64,000 nt of DNA, from the NCBI GenBank assembly GCA_937951935.1, contig CALGAM010000209.1, positions 1 to 64,000 of the forward strand, read 5' to 3'. Under the pieces are notes generated by a model. That model saw only the letters and a program-made list of their open reading frames with translations, was not told the DNA's origin and ran no database searches. Source of the DNA: an uncultured Micromonospora sp. (GTDB lineage Bacteria; Actinomycetota; Actinomycetes; Mycobacteriales; Micromonosporaceae). The translations under genes and the position numbers were made by a program. Below are positions 8,088 to 17,510 of the stretch, piece by piece. How positions within the stretch are numbered: position 1 is the stretch's first letter; each line of letters starts with the position of its first letter.

Positions 8088-9605
8088 ATGAGCGCGGGCC
8101 CGCTCAGTGCCCGGGTCGCCCAGCTCTGTGACGAGGTGGGTCCCCGGCTCGCCGACGGCACCGCCGGCCAGGTGTGGGGGGTTCGGCGCCGGCTGGACGA
8201 GCCGCTGCGGGTGGCGGTCGCCGGCCGGCTCAAGGCTGGCAAGTCGACGCTGGTGAACGCGTTGATCGGGCGACGGGTGGCGCCGACCGAGGTCGGTGAG
8301 TGCACCCGGGTGGTCACCCGGTTCCGCTACGGGACGGTGGACCGGGTCGACGTGGTGCGCCGTGACGGTGGGCGGGTCAGCCTGCCGTTGGACGACGCCG
8401 GGATGGTGCCGCAGCGGCTCGGGGTGCCGCGCGCCGAGATCGGGTACGTCGACGTGACGGTGACCAGCGATCGTCTGCGGGACCTGACCGTGTTGGACAC
8501 GCCCGGGTTGGCGTCGACGAACGCGTCGGTGAGCGCCGGTGCCCGCCGGCTGTTGTTCGGGTCGGCGAGGGCGCCGTTCGACGACGACGTCGACGACGAC
8601 TCGGTCGGCGCGATCGCCGGTGCCGAGGCGATCGTCTACGTGTTCACGCAGTCGGTGCGCGGTGACGACGTGGCGGCGTTGGAGGCGTTCCGGTCGGCTT
8701 CGGCGCGGCTGGCCAGCAATCCGATCAACTCGCTGGGGCTGTTCAACAAGGTGGACAAGTTGGTGGGCGGGGCGGCGGACCCGTGGCCGGTGGCGGGTCC
8801 GCTTGCCGCCGACCAGAGTGTGCTGCTGCGCCGGGTGGTGTCGGACGTGGTGCCGGTGGTCGGGCTGCTGGCCGAGACCACCGAGGCGGGCCGGCTCACC
8901 GCCGCCGACTGCGAGGCGTTGCGGGCCATCGCCCGGCTTCCCGACAACGAGCGGATGGTGTTGCTCGCCTCGGTGGACCTGTTCCGCAGCCGGGACTGCC
9001 CGGTGCCGCGGGTGCAGCGGGAGCGGTTGTTGCGGCTGTTGGACCTGTACGGTGTCGGGTTCGCCGTCGCGCAGTTCGCCGCCCGGCCCGGCCTGGCCAG
9101 CGGTGACCTGGTCCGGTTGTTGTGTGAGGCGTCCGGTTTCCCCCGGCTGCGGCACACGTTGGACCAGGCGTTCCGGTGGCGTACCGACGCGCTCAAGGCC
9201 GGGTGGGCGTTGTCGGCGTTGGAGAGGCTGGCCGGCCACGCGCCCCGACACCGGGACCGGGAACTGTTGCGCGACGCGATCGAGCAGGTGCTGCAGCAGC
9301 CGGAGTACCACCGGCTGCGGCTGCTGGAGGTGGCCCAGCTGGTCAGCACCGGGTCGGTGGAGTTGCCGGAGCCGATGGAGCAGGAGCTGACCCGGCTGGC
9401 GTTGTCCACCGACCCGCGGTGGATTCTCCGCCTGCCCGGTGCCACGCCGGAGCAGCTGGCCCGGGCGGCGTTGGACGCCGCCACCCGGTGGCGGGTCTAC
9501 GCGGTGGCCGGGGCGAGTCCGGCGCAGTCGCGGGTGGCGCAGGTGGCGCACCGCGGGTTCTTCCTGCTGTCGCAGCAGGTGCGGGCCGGGGGAAGCCTGC
9601 CGTGA
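8088..9605 (+). CDS. Dynamin-like GTPase, first of pair
   Basis: A 505-residue large GTPase with G1 motif GRLKAGKST (about residues 46-54), a conserved Thr region, G3 DTPGL, and G4 NKVD. The remainder is helical and there is no clear transmembrane segment. Bacterial dynamin-like proteins often occur as adjacent pairs that assemble together on the membrane; in Streptomyces such a pair (DynA/DynB) acts in sporulation septation. The ATG at 8088 gives the compact N-terminus. It overlaps the next GTPase by four bases (GTGA), so the two are translationally coupled. Confidence 0.85.
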   Translation: MSAGPLSARVAQLCDEVGPRLADGTAGQVWGVRRRLDEPLRVAVAGRLKAGKSTLVNALIGRRVAPTEVGECTRVVTRFRYGTVDRVDVVRRDGGRVSLPLDDAGMVPQRLGVPRAEIGYVDVTVTSDRLRDLTVLDTPGLASTNASVSAGARRLLFGSARAPFDDDVDDDSVGAIAGAEAIVYVFTQSVRGDDVAALEAFRSASARLASNPINSLGLFNKVDKLVGGAADPWPVAGPLAADQSVLLRRVVSDVVPVVGLLAETTEAGRLTAADCEALRAIARLPDNERMVLLASVDLFRSRDCPVPRVQRERLLRLLDLYGVGFAVAQFAARPGLASGDLVRLLCEASGFPRLRHTLDQAFRWRTDALKAGWALSALERLAGHAPRHRDRELLRDAIEQVLQQPEYHRLRLLEVAQLVSTGSVELPEPMEQELTRLALSTDPRWILRLPGATPEQLARAALDAATRWRVYAVAGASPAQSRVAQVAHRGFFLLSQQVRAGGSLP

Positions 9606-11506
9606 ACGCGGCCACCGGCGGTGGCCGGCCGGCGGCGGTCGGCGGCGACGACGGGGAGGCGGCGCTGGGTGCCGCCCTGGGTGCGGCGGTCGAGACCGGT
9701 CTGGCGCACCTGCGGAAGGTGGCGCCGGACGCGGCGGCCGAGGTCGACCGGTTGCGGCGCAGGGTTGTCACCCGTCCGTCGATCGTGGTGGTCGGGGAAA
9801 CGAAGCGGGGTAAGAGTTCGCTGGTCAACGCCCTGATCGGGGTGCCGGACCTGTCACCGGTCGACGCCGCGGTCGCCACCGCCTGCTATCTGGAGTTCGT
9901 GCCGGGGGTGCAGGCCGGGGCGACGGCGTGGCTGCCGGGCCGCGCCGATCCGGTGCCGTTGGATCTGTCGCAGCTGCGGGACTGGGCCACCCCGCTGGGC
10001 CGGCTTCCCGACGACCAGCGGCCGCCCCGGCGTATCGAGGTCACCCATCCGGCGCCGCTGCTGCAGTACCTGAGCCTGGTGGACACCCCGGGCACCGGCG
10101 GTCTGGACCCGGACCACGCCCGGGTGGCGCTCGAGGCGGCGGCCCAGGCCACCGCCCTGTTGTTCGTCGTCGACGCGGCGGCCCCGTTCGCGCAGCCGGA
10201 ACTGGAGTTCTTGATCGAGGCGAGCAAGCGGGTGGACCTGGTGGTGTTCGCCCTGACCAAGACGGACGCCTACCCCGGGTGGCGGACCGTTCTGGCCGAC
10301 AACCGGGAGCAGTTGCGGGCGCACGCGCCCCGGTTCGGGTCCGCGCCGTGGTTTCCGGTGTCGGCCCGGCTCGCCGAACTCGCCCGGACGGTGCCGGCGG
10401 AGGTCGCCGGTGAGCTGGTGCGGGAGTCACGTGTCGCGGCGTTGCAGCACGCCCTGGTCGAGCTGGCGGGCCGTGGGCACCTGTTGCGCCAGGCGAACGT
10501 GTTGCGGACGGTCCGCAGTGAGTTGGTCACCGTCGACCTGGAGTTCGGCGAGCGGCTGCGGGCGACCGAGCCGGATCCGGAGGCCCTGGCCCGGGTCAGG
10601 CGGGAGCGGGCGGCGGTGGCGGCGCGCAAGCGCACCGAGTCGCGGCAGTGGTCGCTGGCGTTGAACACCGAGACCCAGCGGGCGCGGGTGGAGGTGACCG
10701 GGCTGTTGCGCGGCTATCTCGGCGGTCTGCAGGAGGACTTCCTCAACCGGATCGACGCCGCGCGCGGCGATGACCTGCGTACGCTGCCGCAGCAGGTCGA
10801 CAGGGCGTTGCACGCGCTGTCGGTGCGGCTGTCGGCGGACCTTGAGGTCTGCTTCCGGCGGGTCGGGGAACGGGCGTTGGCCGAGGTGTTCCAGCCGGAC
10901 GAACTGCGGTTCGTGCTGGGTCGGCTCAACGCCACGCTGCGGCACGCGCTGGTCAGCAAGCCGCGTCGCGAGGGTGGGACGGACAACGTGATGATCGCGC
11001 TGTCGGCGGGTGGGATGGCGTTCATGGTCGGCCGGGGTGCCATGGCCGGCGTCTCCGCGCTGGGGGCCGGGGCGCTGGTCGGCACCGGTCTGCTGATTCC
11101 GTTCGCCGGGCTCGGGCTGGGGCTGGCCGCCGGTGGGTTCGTCCTGTACCGGCGCCGGGTGCACAGCGACCGGCAGCAGGCCCGGGTGTGGCTGCGGGAG
11201 GTGGTCGCCGACGCCCGGGCCGCGCTGTCGGACGAGATCAGCCACCGGTTCACCGACCTGCAGTACGCGTTGACGCTCGCACTGGACGACGCGATCGAAC
11301 GACGGCTGCGTCAGCTCGACGCCCGGATCGCCGAGATCGACGCGGCGGCGGCGGAGGACCAGGCCAGCCGGGCCCGGCGGCGGGCCGCCATCCAGGCGGA
11401 CCGGGACGCGGTGCGGGCCAGGATCAGGCAGGTCGACGAGGTGCTCCGGCGGGTCCGGGCGCTCGCCCCGTCACCGAGGGCCGGTGACGGGCGGACCGGG
11501 ACGTGA
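9602..11506 (+). CDS. Dynamin-like GTPase with membrane hairpin, second of pair
   Basis: A 634-residue GTPase: G1 GETKRGKSS (about 65-73), G3 DTPGTGG, G4 TKTD. After a helical stalk, residues about 462-516 form two closely spaced hydrophobic segments (a membrane hairpin rich in Gly/Ala), followed by a charged C-terminal coiled coil. This fits a membrane-anchored dynamin-like protein partnering with the upstream soluble one. The GTG at 9602 overlaps the previous stop codon; a longer in-frame extension into the upstream gene is a shadow of that gene. Confidence 0.85.
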   Translation: MNAATGGGRPAAVGGDDGEAALGAALGAAVETGLAHLRKVAPDAAAEVDRLRRRVVTRPSIVVVGETKRGKSSLVNALIGVPDLSPVDAAVATACYLEFVPGVQAGATAWLPGRADPVPLDLSQLRDWATPLGRLPDDQRPPRRIEVTHPAPLLQYLSLVDTPGTGGLDPDHARVALEAAAQATALLFVVDAAAPFAQPELEFLIEASKRVDLVVFALTKTDAYPGWRTVLADNREQLRAHAPRFGSAPWFPVSARLAELARTVPAEVAGELVRESRVAALQHALVELAGRGHLLRQANVLRTVRSELVTVDLEFGERLRATEPDPEALARVRRERAAVAARKRTESRQWSLALNTETQRARVEVTGLLRGYLGGLQEDFLNRIDAARGDDLRTLPQQVDRALHALSVRLSADLEVCFRRVGERALAEVFQPDELRFVLGRLNATLRHALVSKPRREGGTDNVMIALSAGGMAFMVGRGAMAGVSALGAGALVGTGLLIPFAGLGLGLAAGGFVLYRRRVHSDRQQARVWLREVVADARAALSDEISHRFTDLQYALTLALDDAIERRLRQLDARIAEIDAAAAEDQASRARRRAAIQADRDAVRARIRQVDEVLRRVRALAPSPRAGDGRTGT

Positions 11507-11573
11507 CCGGCGCGGACGGCTCGCCGGCCGGATCGTCGCAGGCCGAGGGTGGCACGCGCGGCGGGGAGGCGCC

Positions 11574-12239
11574 ATGACGGAACACTGGGACGGCTGGCCG
11601 CAGGACCAGCCGGACGTCGGGGACTGGGATGCCGACGGCCCGGAGGTGCCGGAGCCGGGGCCGTTCGGTCTGGAGGACGGGCCCGCCGTGGGGCGTCTCG
11701 TCGAGGATCTCGACGACGTGGACCCGGACCCGTACGGCGCGGACCCTGCCGCGCCGGAACCGGCGGGCGGCGTCGACCCGTACGTCTCGGACGACCCGTG
11801 GGCCGGTGACGGCGGGTATCCCGATGCTGAGGCCGGCTTCGGCGCCGCCGACGAGCCGGCCGCCGCGGAGGTACCGGCGCAGGTCGGGTTCGGGTCGGCG
11901 GATCCGCCGGTCGGCGCCGACCCGGACGCCGGCCCGTACGGCGATCCGGCGCGGTGGTGGCCGCCGGTCGGTCCGGAGCCGTTCGGCGGGTTCGTCGGTG
12001 CCCTGCCGGAGCCGGTCGACGGGTTCCCGTGGGTCGACCCGGATCTGCTCGGATCGGCGCGGGGCGGTCCGGAGCCGGCGGAGGCGGTCGTCGCGGAGGC
12101 GCCGTACCCCGACGATCTTGCCGATTACGCCGCCGTGGACCTGCCGGTCGACGGTGACCCGTGGTCGACGCTGGCCGCCTCGGACGATCCGGCGACCAGC
12201 GCCCTGGCCCGCTTCTGGGCGCCGCCGGAGAGCCGGTAG
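11574..12239 (+). CDS. Acidic Pro/Gly/Asp-rich protein of dynamin cassette
   Basis: Unrecognised. The 221-residue product is extremely acidic (Asp and Glu throughout, repeated DP, EP and GP pairs), almost free of Lys, and probably intrinsically disordered. It has no signal peptide or membrane segment. The ATG at 11574 has a GGGGAGGC Shine-Dalgarno seven nucleotides before it. Position directly after the two GTPases (67 bp) suggests one transcript and a role with them, for example as a charged adaptor; this is inference from context only. Confidence 0.65.
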   Translation: MTEHWDGWPQDQPDVGDWDADGPEVPEPGPFGLEDGPAVGRLVEDLDDVDPDPYGADPAAPEPAGGVDPYVSDDPWAGDGGYPDAEAGFGAADEPAAAEVPAQVGFGSADPPVGADPDAGPYGDPARWWPPVGPEPFGGFVGALPEPVDGFPWVDPDLLGSARGGPEPAEAVVAEAPYPDDLADYAAVDLPVDGDPWSTLAASDDPATSALARFWAPPESR

Positions 12240-12306
12240 GTCCCGCGCGCGGGGGCGTGGCGAGTCGGCGGCGGGCCGCGCACCGGGCCGGGCCATACTC
12301 GCGAGG

Positions 12307-13080
12307 ATGTTTCGGGACTTTGCCTACCTCGACGCGCCGACCCCGCTGGCCTTCGCGCACCGGGGTGGCGCCGCCCACGGTGACGAGAACACCGTGGAGG
12401 CGTTCGCCCGCGCGGTCGCGCTCGGCTACCGGTACGTCGAGACCGACGTGCACGCCACCGCCGACGGGGTGCCGGTGGTCTTCCACGACGCGACGCTGGC
12501 GCGGATGACCGGTGAACGGGGCCGCGTCGCCGACCTGCGCTGGGCCGACCTCGCCAGTATCCGGGTCGGCGGGGCCTCCGTGGTGCCCCGGCTCGACGAC
12601 GTCCTCGCCGCCTGGCCACAGGTCCGGTTCAACGTCGACGTCAAGGCCGACGACGCGGTCGGTCCGACGGTGGCGACGATCGAGCGGGGCGGCGCCGGTG
12701 ACCGGGTCCTGCTCGCCTCGTTCAGCGACACCCGGCTGGCCCGGTTGCGCCGTGCCGCCGGGCCGGCGGTGGCGACCTCGCTCGGGTTGCGTGGGGTCGC
12801 CCGGCTGCGGCTGGCGTCGCTGACGGGCCGGCGGCTGGTGCTTCCACCGTCGGTGGTCGCCGCGCAGGTCCCGGTCCGCTACCGGGGGATCCGTGTCGTC
12901 GACCGGCGTTTCGTCGACCACGTGCACCGACTCGGCCTGCAGGTGCACGTGTGGACCATCGACGAACCCGCCGAGATGCACGAGTTACTGGATCTGGGTG
13001 TGGATGGCATCATGACCGATCACGTCGACGTGTTGCGCGCGACATACCTCAGCCGCGGCTGCTGGCCCGCCGACCGGTAG
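12307..13080 (+). CDS. Glycerophosphodiester phosphodiesterase
   Basis: Hydrolyses glycerophosphodiesters to glycerol-3-phosphate and an alcohol. The 257 residues form a GDPD TIM barrel: AHRGG at about 18-22 with catalytic His, ENT, ETDVHATADGVPVVFHD with the metal-binding Glu/Asp and second His, DVKAD, and a terminal VWTIDEP and DGIMTDH. There is no signal peptide, so it is cytoplasmic. A CATACT hexamer seven nucleotides before the ATG suggests a leaderless mRNA. Confidence 0.92.
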   Translation: MFRDFAYLDAPTPLAFAHRGGAAHGDENTVEAFARAVALGYRYVETDVHATADGVPVVFHDATLARMTGERGRVADLRWADLASIRVGGASVVPRLDDVLAAWPQVRFNVDVKADDAVGPTVATIERGGAGDRVLLASFSDTRLARLRRAAGPAVATSLGLRGVARLRLASLTGRRLVLPPSVVAAQVPVRYRGIRVVDRRFVDHVHRLGLQVHVWTIDEPAEMHELLDLGVDGIMTDHVDVLRATYLSRGCWPADR

Positions 13081-13121
13081 GTCGGCGGGACCGGGCCGCC
13101 CGACCCCGTAGGACGAGAGTG

Positions 13122-14501
13122 ATGGCCGAGACTCTTCCCGTGACGGCGGAGCAGAGCGCGCCGTCGAGCACCCGCCGCGAGCGGGTGGGCTGGTACTTCT
13201 ACGACTGGGCCAACTCGGCGTTCCAGACCACGGTCGTCACGGTCTTTCTCGGCCCGTACCTGACGTCGGTCGCGAAGGCCGCCGCCGGCTGTGCCTCCGA
13301 CGACCCGTGCCGTGGGCAGCGGATCAGCCTGGTCGGCATCGACATCGCCCCCGGCTCGCTGTTCCCGTACATGGTGTCGCTGTCGGTGTTCCTCACCGTC
13401 TTCGTGCTGCCGGTGGTCGGCGCGGTCGCCGACCGGTCACCCCGGAAGAAGCAGATGCTGGCGCTGTTCGCCTACGTCGGCTCGGCGGCCACCATCGGGC
13501 TGCTGTTCCTGACCGGAGACCGGTATCTGCTCGGCGCCGTGCTGTTCCTGGTCGCGAACGTCTCCTACGGGGCGAGCATCGTCGTCTACCACTCGTTCCT
13601 GCCGCAGATCGCCGGCCCGGAGGAGCGGGACAGCGTGTCCAGCATCGGCTGGGCCATCGGCTACGTCGGCGGCGGGCTGCTGTTGGCGATCAACGTGGCG
13701 GCCGTGCTGTTCAAGGACTCCCTCGGCCTGGACACCGGTGAGGTCGCCCGCTACAGCATCGTCTCCGCCGGCGTGTGGTGGGCCGCGTTCACCACCATCC
13801 CGCTGGTGCGGCTGCGGAACCGGCCGCCGGTGGCCGGCCCGGCCGAGGGGCCGCTGCTGCTCGACGGGTTCCGCCAGCTGTGGCACACGCTGCGCAGCCT
13901 GAAGGCGTACCCGCTGACGCTGTTCTTCCTGGTGGCGTACCTGGTCTACAACGACGGCATCCAGACGGTGATCTCGCTGTCCGCGACCTACGGCACCGAG
14001 GAGCTGCGGCTGTCCGACGACGTGCTGGTGCCGACGATCCTGATGGTGCAGTTCCTGGCCTTCTTCGGCGCGCTGGGCATGGGCGTGCTGGCGAGGCGGA
14101 TCGGCGCCTGGAAGACGGTCCTGATCAGCCTGGTGCTCTGGACGGCGGTGTTGGCGGTCGCGTACTGGCTGCCGGCCGGCCAGGCGGTGCCGTTCGTGCT
14201 GCTCGGTGGCGGGATCGGCATCGTGCTCGGCGGCAGCCAGGCGTTGAGCCGGTCGCTGTTCAGCCAGCTGATCCCGAAGGGGAAGGAGGCCGAGTACTTC
14301 GGGCTGTACGAGATCTCCGACAAGGGCACCAGCTGGCTCGGCCCGCTGCTGTTCGGGCTGGCGTACGGGATGACGGAGAGCTACCGGACGGCGATCGTCT
14401 CCCTGCTGACGTTCTTCGTCGTCGGGTTCGTGCTGCTGTTCGCCGTGCCGATGCGCCGGGCGATCGTCGCCGCCGGCAACGTGCCGCCGACCCGGCTGTA
14501 G
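13122..14501 (+). CDS. MFS transporter, UMF1 / Atg22-like family
   Basis: A 459-residue polytopic membrane protein. The N-terminus has the family signature YFYDWANSAFQTTVVTVFLG leading into the first of about 12 transmembrane helices; the DRSPRKK loop between early helices is the usual MFS motif A position. Substrate is unknown; the eukaryotic relative Atg22 exports amino acids from the vacuole. A GTG one codon upstream is an alternative start. The gene lies 41 bp after the phosphodiesterase and may share its transcript. Confidence 0.85.
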   Translation: MAETLPVTAEQSAPSSTRRERVGWYFYDWANSAFQTTVVTVFLGPYLTSVAKAAAGCASDDPCRGQRISLVGIDIAPGSLFPYMVSLSVFLTVFVLPVVGAVADRSPRKKQMLALFAYVGSAATIGLLFLTGDRYLLGAVLFLVANVSYGASIVVYHSFLPQIAGPEERDSVSSIGWAIGYVGGGLLLAINVAAVLFKDSLGLDTGEVARYSIVSAGVWWAAFTTIPLVRLRNRPPVAGPAEGPLLLDGFRQLWHTLRSLKAYPLTLFFLVAYLVYNDGIQTVISLSATYGTEELRLSDDVLVPTILMVQFLAFFGALGMGVLARRIGAWKTVLISLVLWTAVLAVAYWLPAGQAVPFVLLGGGIGIVLGGSQALSRSLFSQLIPKGKEAEYFGLYEISDKGTSWLGPLLFGLAYGMTESYRTAIVSLLTFFVVGFVLLFAVPMRRAIVAAGNVPPTRL

Positions 14502-14582
14502 GGGGCGTGGCCGGTCGGGGGCGGGTGACGCGCGGCACGGCGGATCGAACCGCACGCCCGGGGTGCCCTAGGCTCCCCGGGC

Positions 14583-15281
14583 GTGACCGACGACAGCACC
14601 TTCGCATCCCTGCCCACCGCCGACGGGTCTGCCCGCCTGCCTGCCTGCGCTGGTGCCGACGGCGGGCGGCAACAGCGCCACGGCGCCGCGTTGAGGTTCT
14701 TCTGGGGGCCGATGGACTGTGGCAAGTCGACGATGGCCCTGCAGATGAACTACAACCACGCCCGGCAGGGCCGGCGCGGGCTCGTGCTGACCCGCATCGA
14801 CCGCTCGCTCGGTCCGCGGATCACGACCCGGATCGGCCTGGCGCACGACGCGATCGAGGTCACCGACGATCTGGACCTGTGTGACCTGGTTCGCGGGCGG
14901 ATGGCCGAGGGTGTCCGGATCGACTACCTGATCTGTGACGAGGTCTGCTTCTACACGGTGCGGCACGTCGAGCAGATGGCGGAGCTGGTCGACCACTACG
15001 GCGTGGACGTGTTCGCGTTCGGTCTGGCCACCGACTTCCGGTCCTGCCTGTTCCCGGCCGCGCAGCGGCTGTTCGAACTCGCCGACGAGGTGACCCGGAT
15101 CCAGGTCGAGGTGCTCTGCTGGTGCGGGCGGCCGGGCCTGCTCAACGCCCGGGTGGTGAACGGCGCGGTGGTCCGGGAGGGGCAACAGGTCCTCATCGGA
15201 GACACCGCCGAGGGGGCCGAGGTGAGGTACCAGGTGCTCTGCCGGCAGCACTACCGCGCCGGTGACCTGGGGCGGCGCTGA
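14583..15281 (+). CDS. tdk: Thymidine kinase
   Basis: Phosphorylates thymidine to dTMP with ATP (pyrimidine salvage). The 232 residues contain Walker A GPMDCGKST (about 41-49), the IDYLICDE Walker B, a lasso region, and the zinc-binding cysteines of the type II enzyme (CWCG and a later CRQHY). A nonconserved Ser/Ala-rich stretch of about 35 residues precedes the core. A TAGGCT hexamer lies eight nucleotides before the GTG, consistent with a leaderless mRNA. Confidence 0.93.
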   Translation: MTDDSTFASLPTADGSARLPACAGADGGRQQRHGAALRFFWGPMDCGKSTMALQMNYNHARQGRRGLVLTRIDRSLGPRITTRIGLAHDAIEVTDDLDLCDLVRGRMAEGVRIDYLICDEVCFYTVRHVEQMAELVDHYGVDVFAFGLATDFRSCLFPAAQRLFELADEVTRIQVEVLCWCGRPGLLNARVVNGAVVREGQQVLIGDTAEGAEVRYQVLCRQHYRAGDLGRR

Positions 15282-15359
15282 CCCCGCGGCGTGGTGCGCG
15301 CGGCCCCCGCACCGCGGTGCCGGGCCGTGCGCGGCCGCCCCGCGGGCCGGTCCCGGCGG

Positions 15360-15821
15360 TCAGAACGGGTCGCCGCAGACCCGCCACCGGTCACCGTCCT
15401 TCACCATCGGCATCTCCCGCCGGTCCACCGCCCCGGAGCGGCGGGTCAGCGTCGCCACCACGGTGCCCCGCAGCTGCCCCTCCTGGTCGCTGGCGACCTG
15501 CACGTCCTCGATGTCGTACCGGGTGATCGTCGGTGGTACGGCGAGTCGGCGGACGAAGTCGTCCCGACTCCACCGTTGGCGGGTGTCGGCGCAGAGGCGG
15601 TCGTAGGCGCCGTCGGGGTCGCCGGCGACGACGTCACGCAGGAACGCCTCCGCCGACTCGCGGGCCGCCCCGGACGACTGGCGGACGTGCTGGTAGTTCC
15701 AGGCGCCGAGTCCGGCCGCGCCGACGCAGCAGACGAAGACCCCGGCGGCGGCCAGCGACAGCAGGCCGCGTACCCGCTGCGGCCGCCGGCCCGCGCGACG
15801 CCACGGCGACTCGGTGCCCAT
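15360..15821 (-). CDS. Membrane-anchored NTF2-like (DUF4878-type) protein
   Basis: A 153-residue protein: a short basic cytoplasmic N-terminus, one transmembrane helix (about 24-45), then an extracytoplasmic domain with the layout of lumazine-binding/NTF2-like DUF4878 proteins (FLRDVVAGDPDGAYDRLCADTRQRW, and a C-terminal VKDGDRWRVCGDPF). Two Cys residues may form a disulphide. Function unknown. The ATG at 15821 is preceded seven nucleotides upstream by TACCGT, indicating a leaderless start; an ATG six codons further upstream is inferior. Confidence 0.7.
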   Translation of the reverse strand: MGTESPWRRAGRRPQRVRGLLSLAAAGVFVCCVGAAGLGAWNYQHVRQSSGAARESAEAFLRDVVAGDPDGAYDRLCADTRQRWSRDDFVRRLAVPPTITRYDIEDVQVASDQEGQLRGTVVATLTRRSGAVDRREMPMVKDGDRWRVCGDPF

Positions 15822-15941
15822 GGCACCGACGGTAGACACGCCCGGGTCGCCGGCGCGGTTGATCCGCCACTTCTCGGTGTGCCCCGGCCGACGTCCGCCC
15901 GCCCGTCGGGGGTCCGGGAGGTCCCGGTGGCGCGGTCACCC

Positions 15942-17393
15942 TCACCGTGCCGCCCGCCCGGACCACAGGGGTGGCAGCAGGACGAGGGCGGTGACGGCGA
16001 GTGCGAGGTTGCCGACCAGCGTGACCGTGAACGCGTCGGTGTGGGCGGCCGGGTCCGGGTTCGGGCCGAGCGCGGTGACGAACACCAGACCCAGGACGGT
16101 GACGCCCAGCGACATGCCGACCTGGACGGCGGTTTCCAGGACCCCGCCCGCCGTTGCCGCGTCCCGGGCGGGCACGCCGGCCAGGATCGCCCCGATCAGC
16201 GTGCTGACGCACAGGCCCTCGCCGAGGCCGATGACCGTCAGGGCGGGCAGCAGGGTCCAGCCGGTCAGCCCGGTCCCGGCCGTCCAGGCCGTGACGAGCA
16301 GGGCGAGGGTGCCGGCGGCGTTGATCGCGTACCCGAGGGTGAGTGTGTGGGGGCCGAGTCGGGCCCGCAGGCGCGGGGCCAGCAGTGACGCGGCCGCGAA
16401 CGCCGCGGCGAGGGGGGCGAAGGTGAGCCCGGCGGCCAGCGGCGAGTAGCCCATGCCGTTCTGGAGTTGGAGGGCGAGGACGAAGAACAGGCCGGCGTTG
16501 CCGGCGAAGAAGACCAGGGCGATGGCGGTGCCGGCGGTGAAGCCGCGCTGCCGGAACAGGGCGGGGTCGACCAGCGGGCTACCGCCGCGTACGGCCAGAC
16601 GCCGCTCCCAGGCGACGAACACGCCCAGCGCGGGAGCCGAGGCGGCCAGCGAGATCCACGCCCAGGCGGGCCAGCCGGTGTGCTGGCCCTGCACCAGCGG
16701 GACCGTCAGCAGCAGCAGCGACCCGCTGAGCAGTCCGACGCCGGTCAGGTCGAGTCCGGTACGGGTGGCGGTGGCGTGGTCGGGGGGCAGGAGTCGGGCG
16801 GCGCCGGCCAGGGTGAGCAGGCCGACGGGCACGTTGACCAGGAACACGTTCCGCCAGCCGAGCCCGAACACGTCGAGGTGGATCAGCAGGCCGCCCAGCA
16901 CCTGCCCGGCGATCGAGGCCAGTCCGATCGTGGCGCCGAACACCGCGAACGCCGTGGCCCGGGCCCGGCCGGTGAAGGCGGTCTGCAGCACCGCCAGCAC
17001 CTGCGGGTAGAACAGGGCCGCGCCGGTGGCCTGGACGGCGCGGAACGCGATCAGGGTCACCGGCTCGGGGGCGAGACCGGCGGCCAGGGATCCGACCAGG
17101 AAGACCCAGGTCCCGGCCATGAACAGGCGCCGCGTCCCGTACAGGTCGCCCAGTCGGCCGCCGGTCACCAGCAGCACCCCGTACACCAGGACGTAGCCGC
17201 CGACGGCCAGCTCCACCTGGGCGTAGCTCGCCGACAGGGTGTCGCGGATCGACGGCACCGCCACGTTCACGATGAACGAATCCATGATCGCCATGAAGGT
17301 TCCGGCCATCACCACCAGCAGCGTCCACCGCTGTCGTCGGGACAGGGCGCTGTGGTGTCCGGTGGTGGCCGGGGCGTCGCGTACCACGGTCAT
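15942..17393 (-). CDS. MFS drug efflux transporter, DHA2 (EmrB/QacA) family
   Basis: A 483-residue proton-coupled exporter with about 14 transmembrane helices. The N-terminus carries the family signature MDSFIVNVAVPSI; motif A is seen as GRLGDLYGTRR and a Pro/Gly-rich motif C near helix 5. AAGGAG precedes the ATG. The gene is divergent from a LysR regulator, a standard arrangement in which the regulator controls efflux in response to a ligand. The substrate is not evident. Confidence 0.9.
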   Translation of the reverse strand: MTVVRDAPATTGHHSALSRRQRWTLLVVMAGTFMAIMDSFIVNVAVPSIRDTLSASYAQVELAVGGYVLVYGVLLVTGGRLGDLYGTRRLFMAGTWVFLVGSLAAGLAPEPVTLIAFRAVQATGAALFYPQVLAVLQTAFTGRARATAFAVFGATIGLASIAGQVLGGLLIHLDVFGLGWRNVFLVNVPVGLLTLAGAARLLPPDHATATRTGLDLTGVGLLSGSLLLLTVPLVQGQHTGWPAWAWISLAASAPALGVFVAWERRLAVRGGSPLVDPALFRQRGFTAGTAIALVFFAGNAGLFFVLALQLQNGMGYSPLAAGLTFAPLAAAFAAASLLAPRLRARLGPHTLTLGYAINAAGTLALLVTAWTAGTGLTGWTLLPALTVIGLGEGLCVSTLIGAILAGVPARDAATAGGVLETAVQVGMSLGVTVLGLVFVTALGPNPDPAAHTDAFTVTLVGNLALAVTALVLLPPLWSGRAAR

Positions 17394-17434
17394 CCGCGAC
17401 TCCTTCCTGGTCTCACGTCCTTCTTGATCGCAAG

Positions 17435-17448
17435 GTGAACGCCTTCAC
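17435..17448. promoter_or_regulatory. Operator-like inverted repeat between efflux gene and lysR
   Basis: GTGAA-CGCC-TTCAC, a perfect 5-bp palindrome 41 bp before the efflux start codon and 63 bp before the regulator start. A second LysR-box-like 15-mer, ATAA-N7-TTAT (17498-17512), overlaps the regulator's own start. Together they fit activation and autoregulation by the LysR protein. Confidence 0.45.
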
Positions 17449-17510
17449 GATCCGTGGGCGGGCGGAGGGCGAACAACGGCGAAGAGCGGAACAGGCGATA
17501 ACTTGGGCTT

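Noticed and set aside
5318..8317. A 999-codon minus-strand frame overlapping the LuxR-family ATPase
   Set aside because: It is an Arg/Pro-rich shadow; the overlapping frame has Walker motifs, a LuxR HTH and a Shine-Dalgarno.
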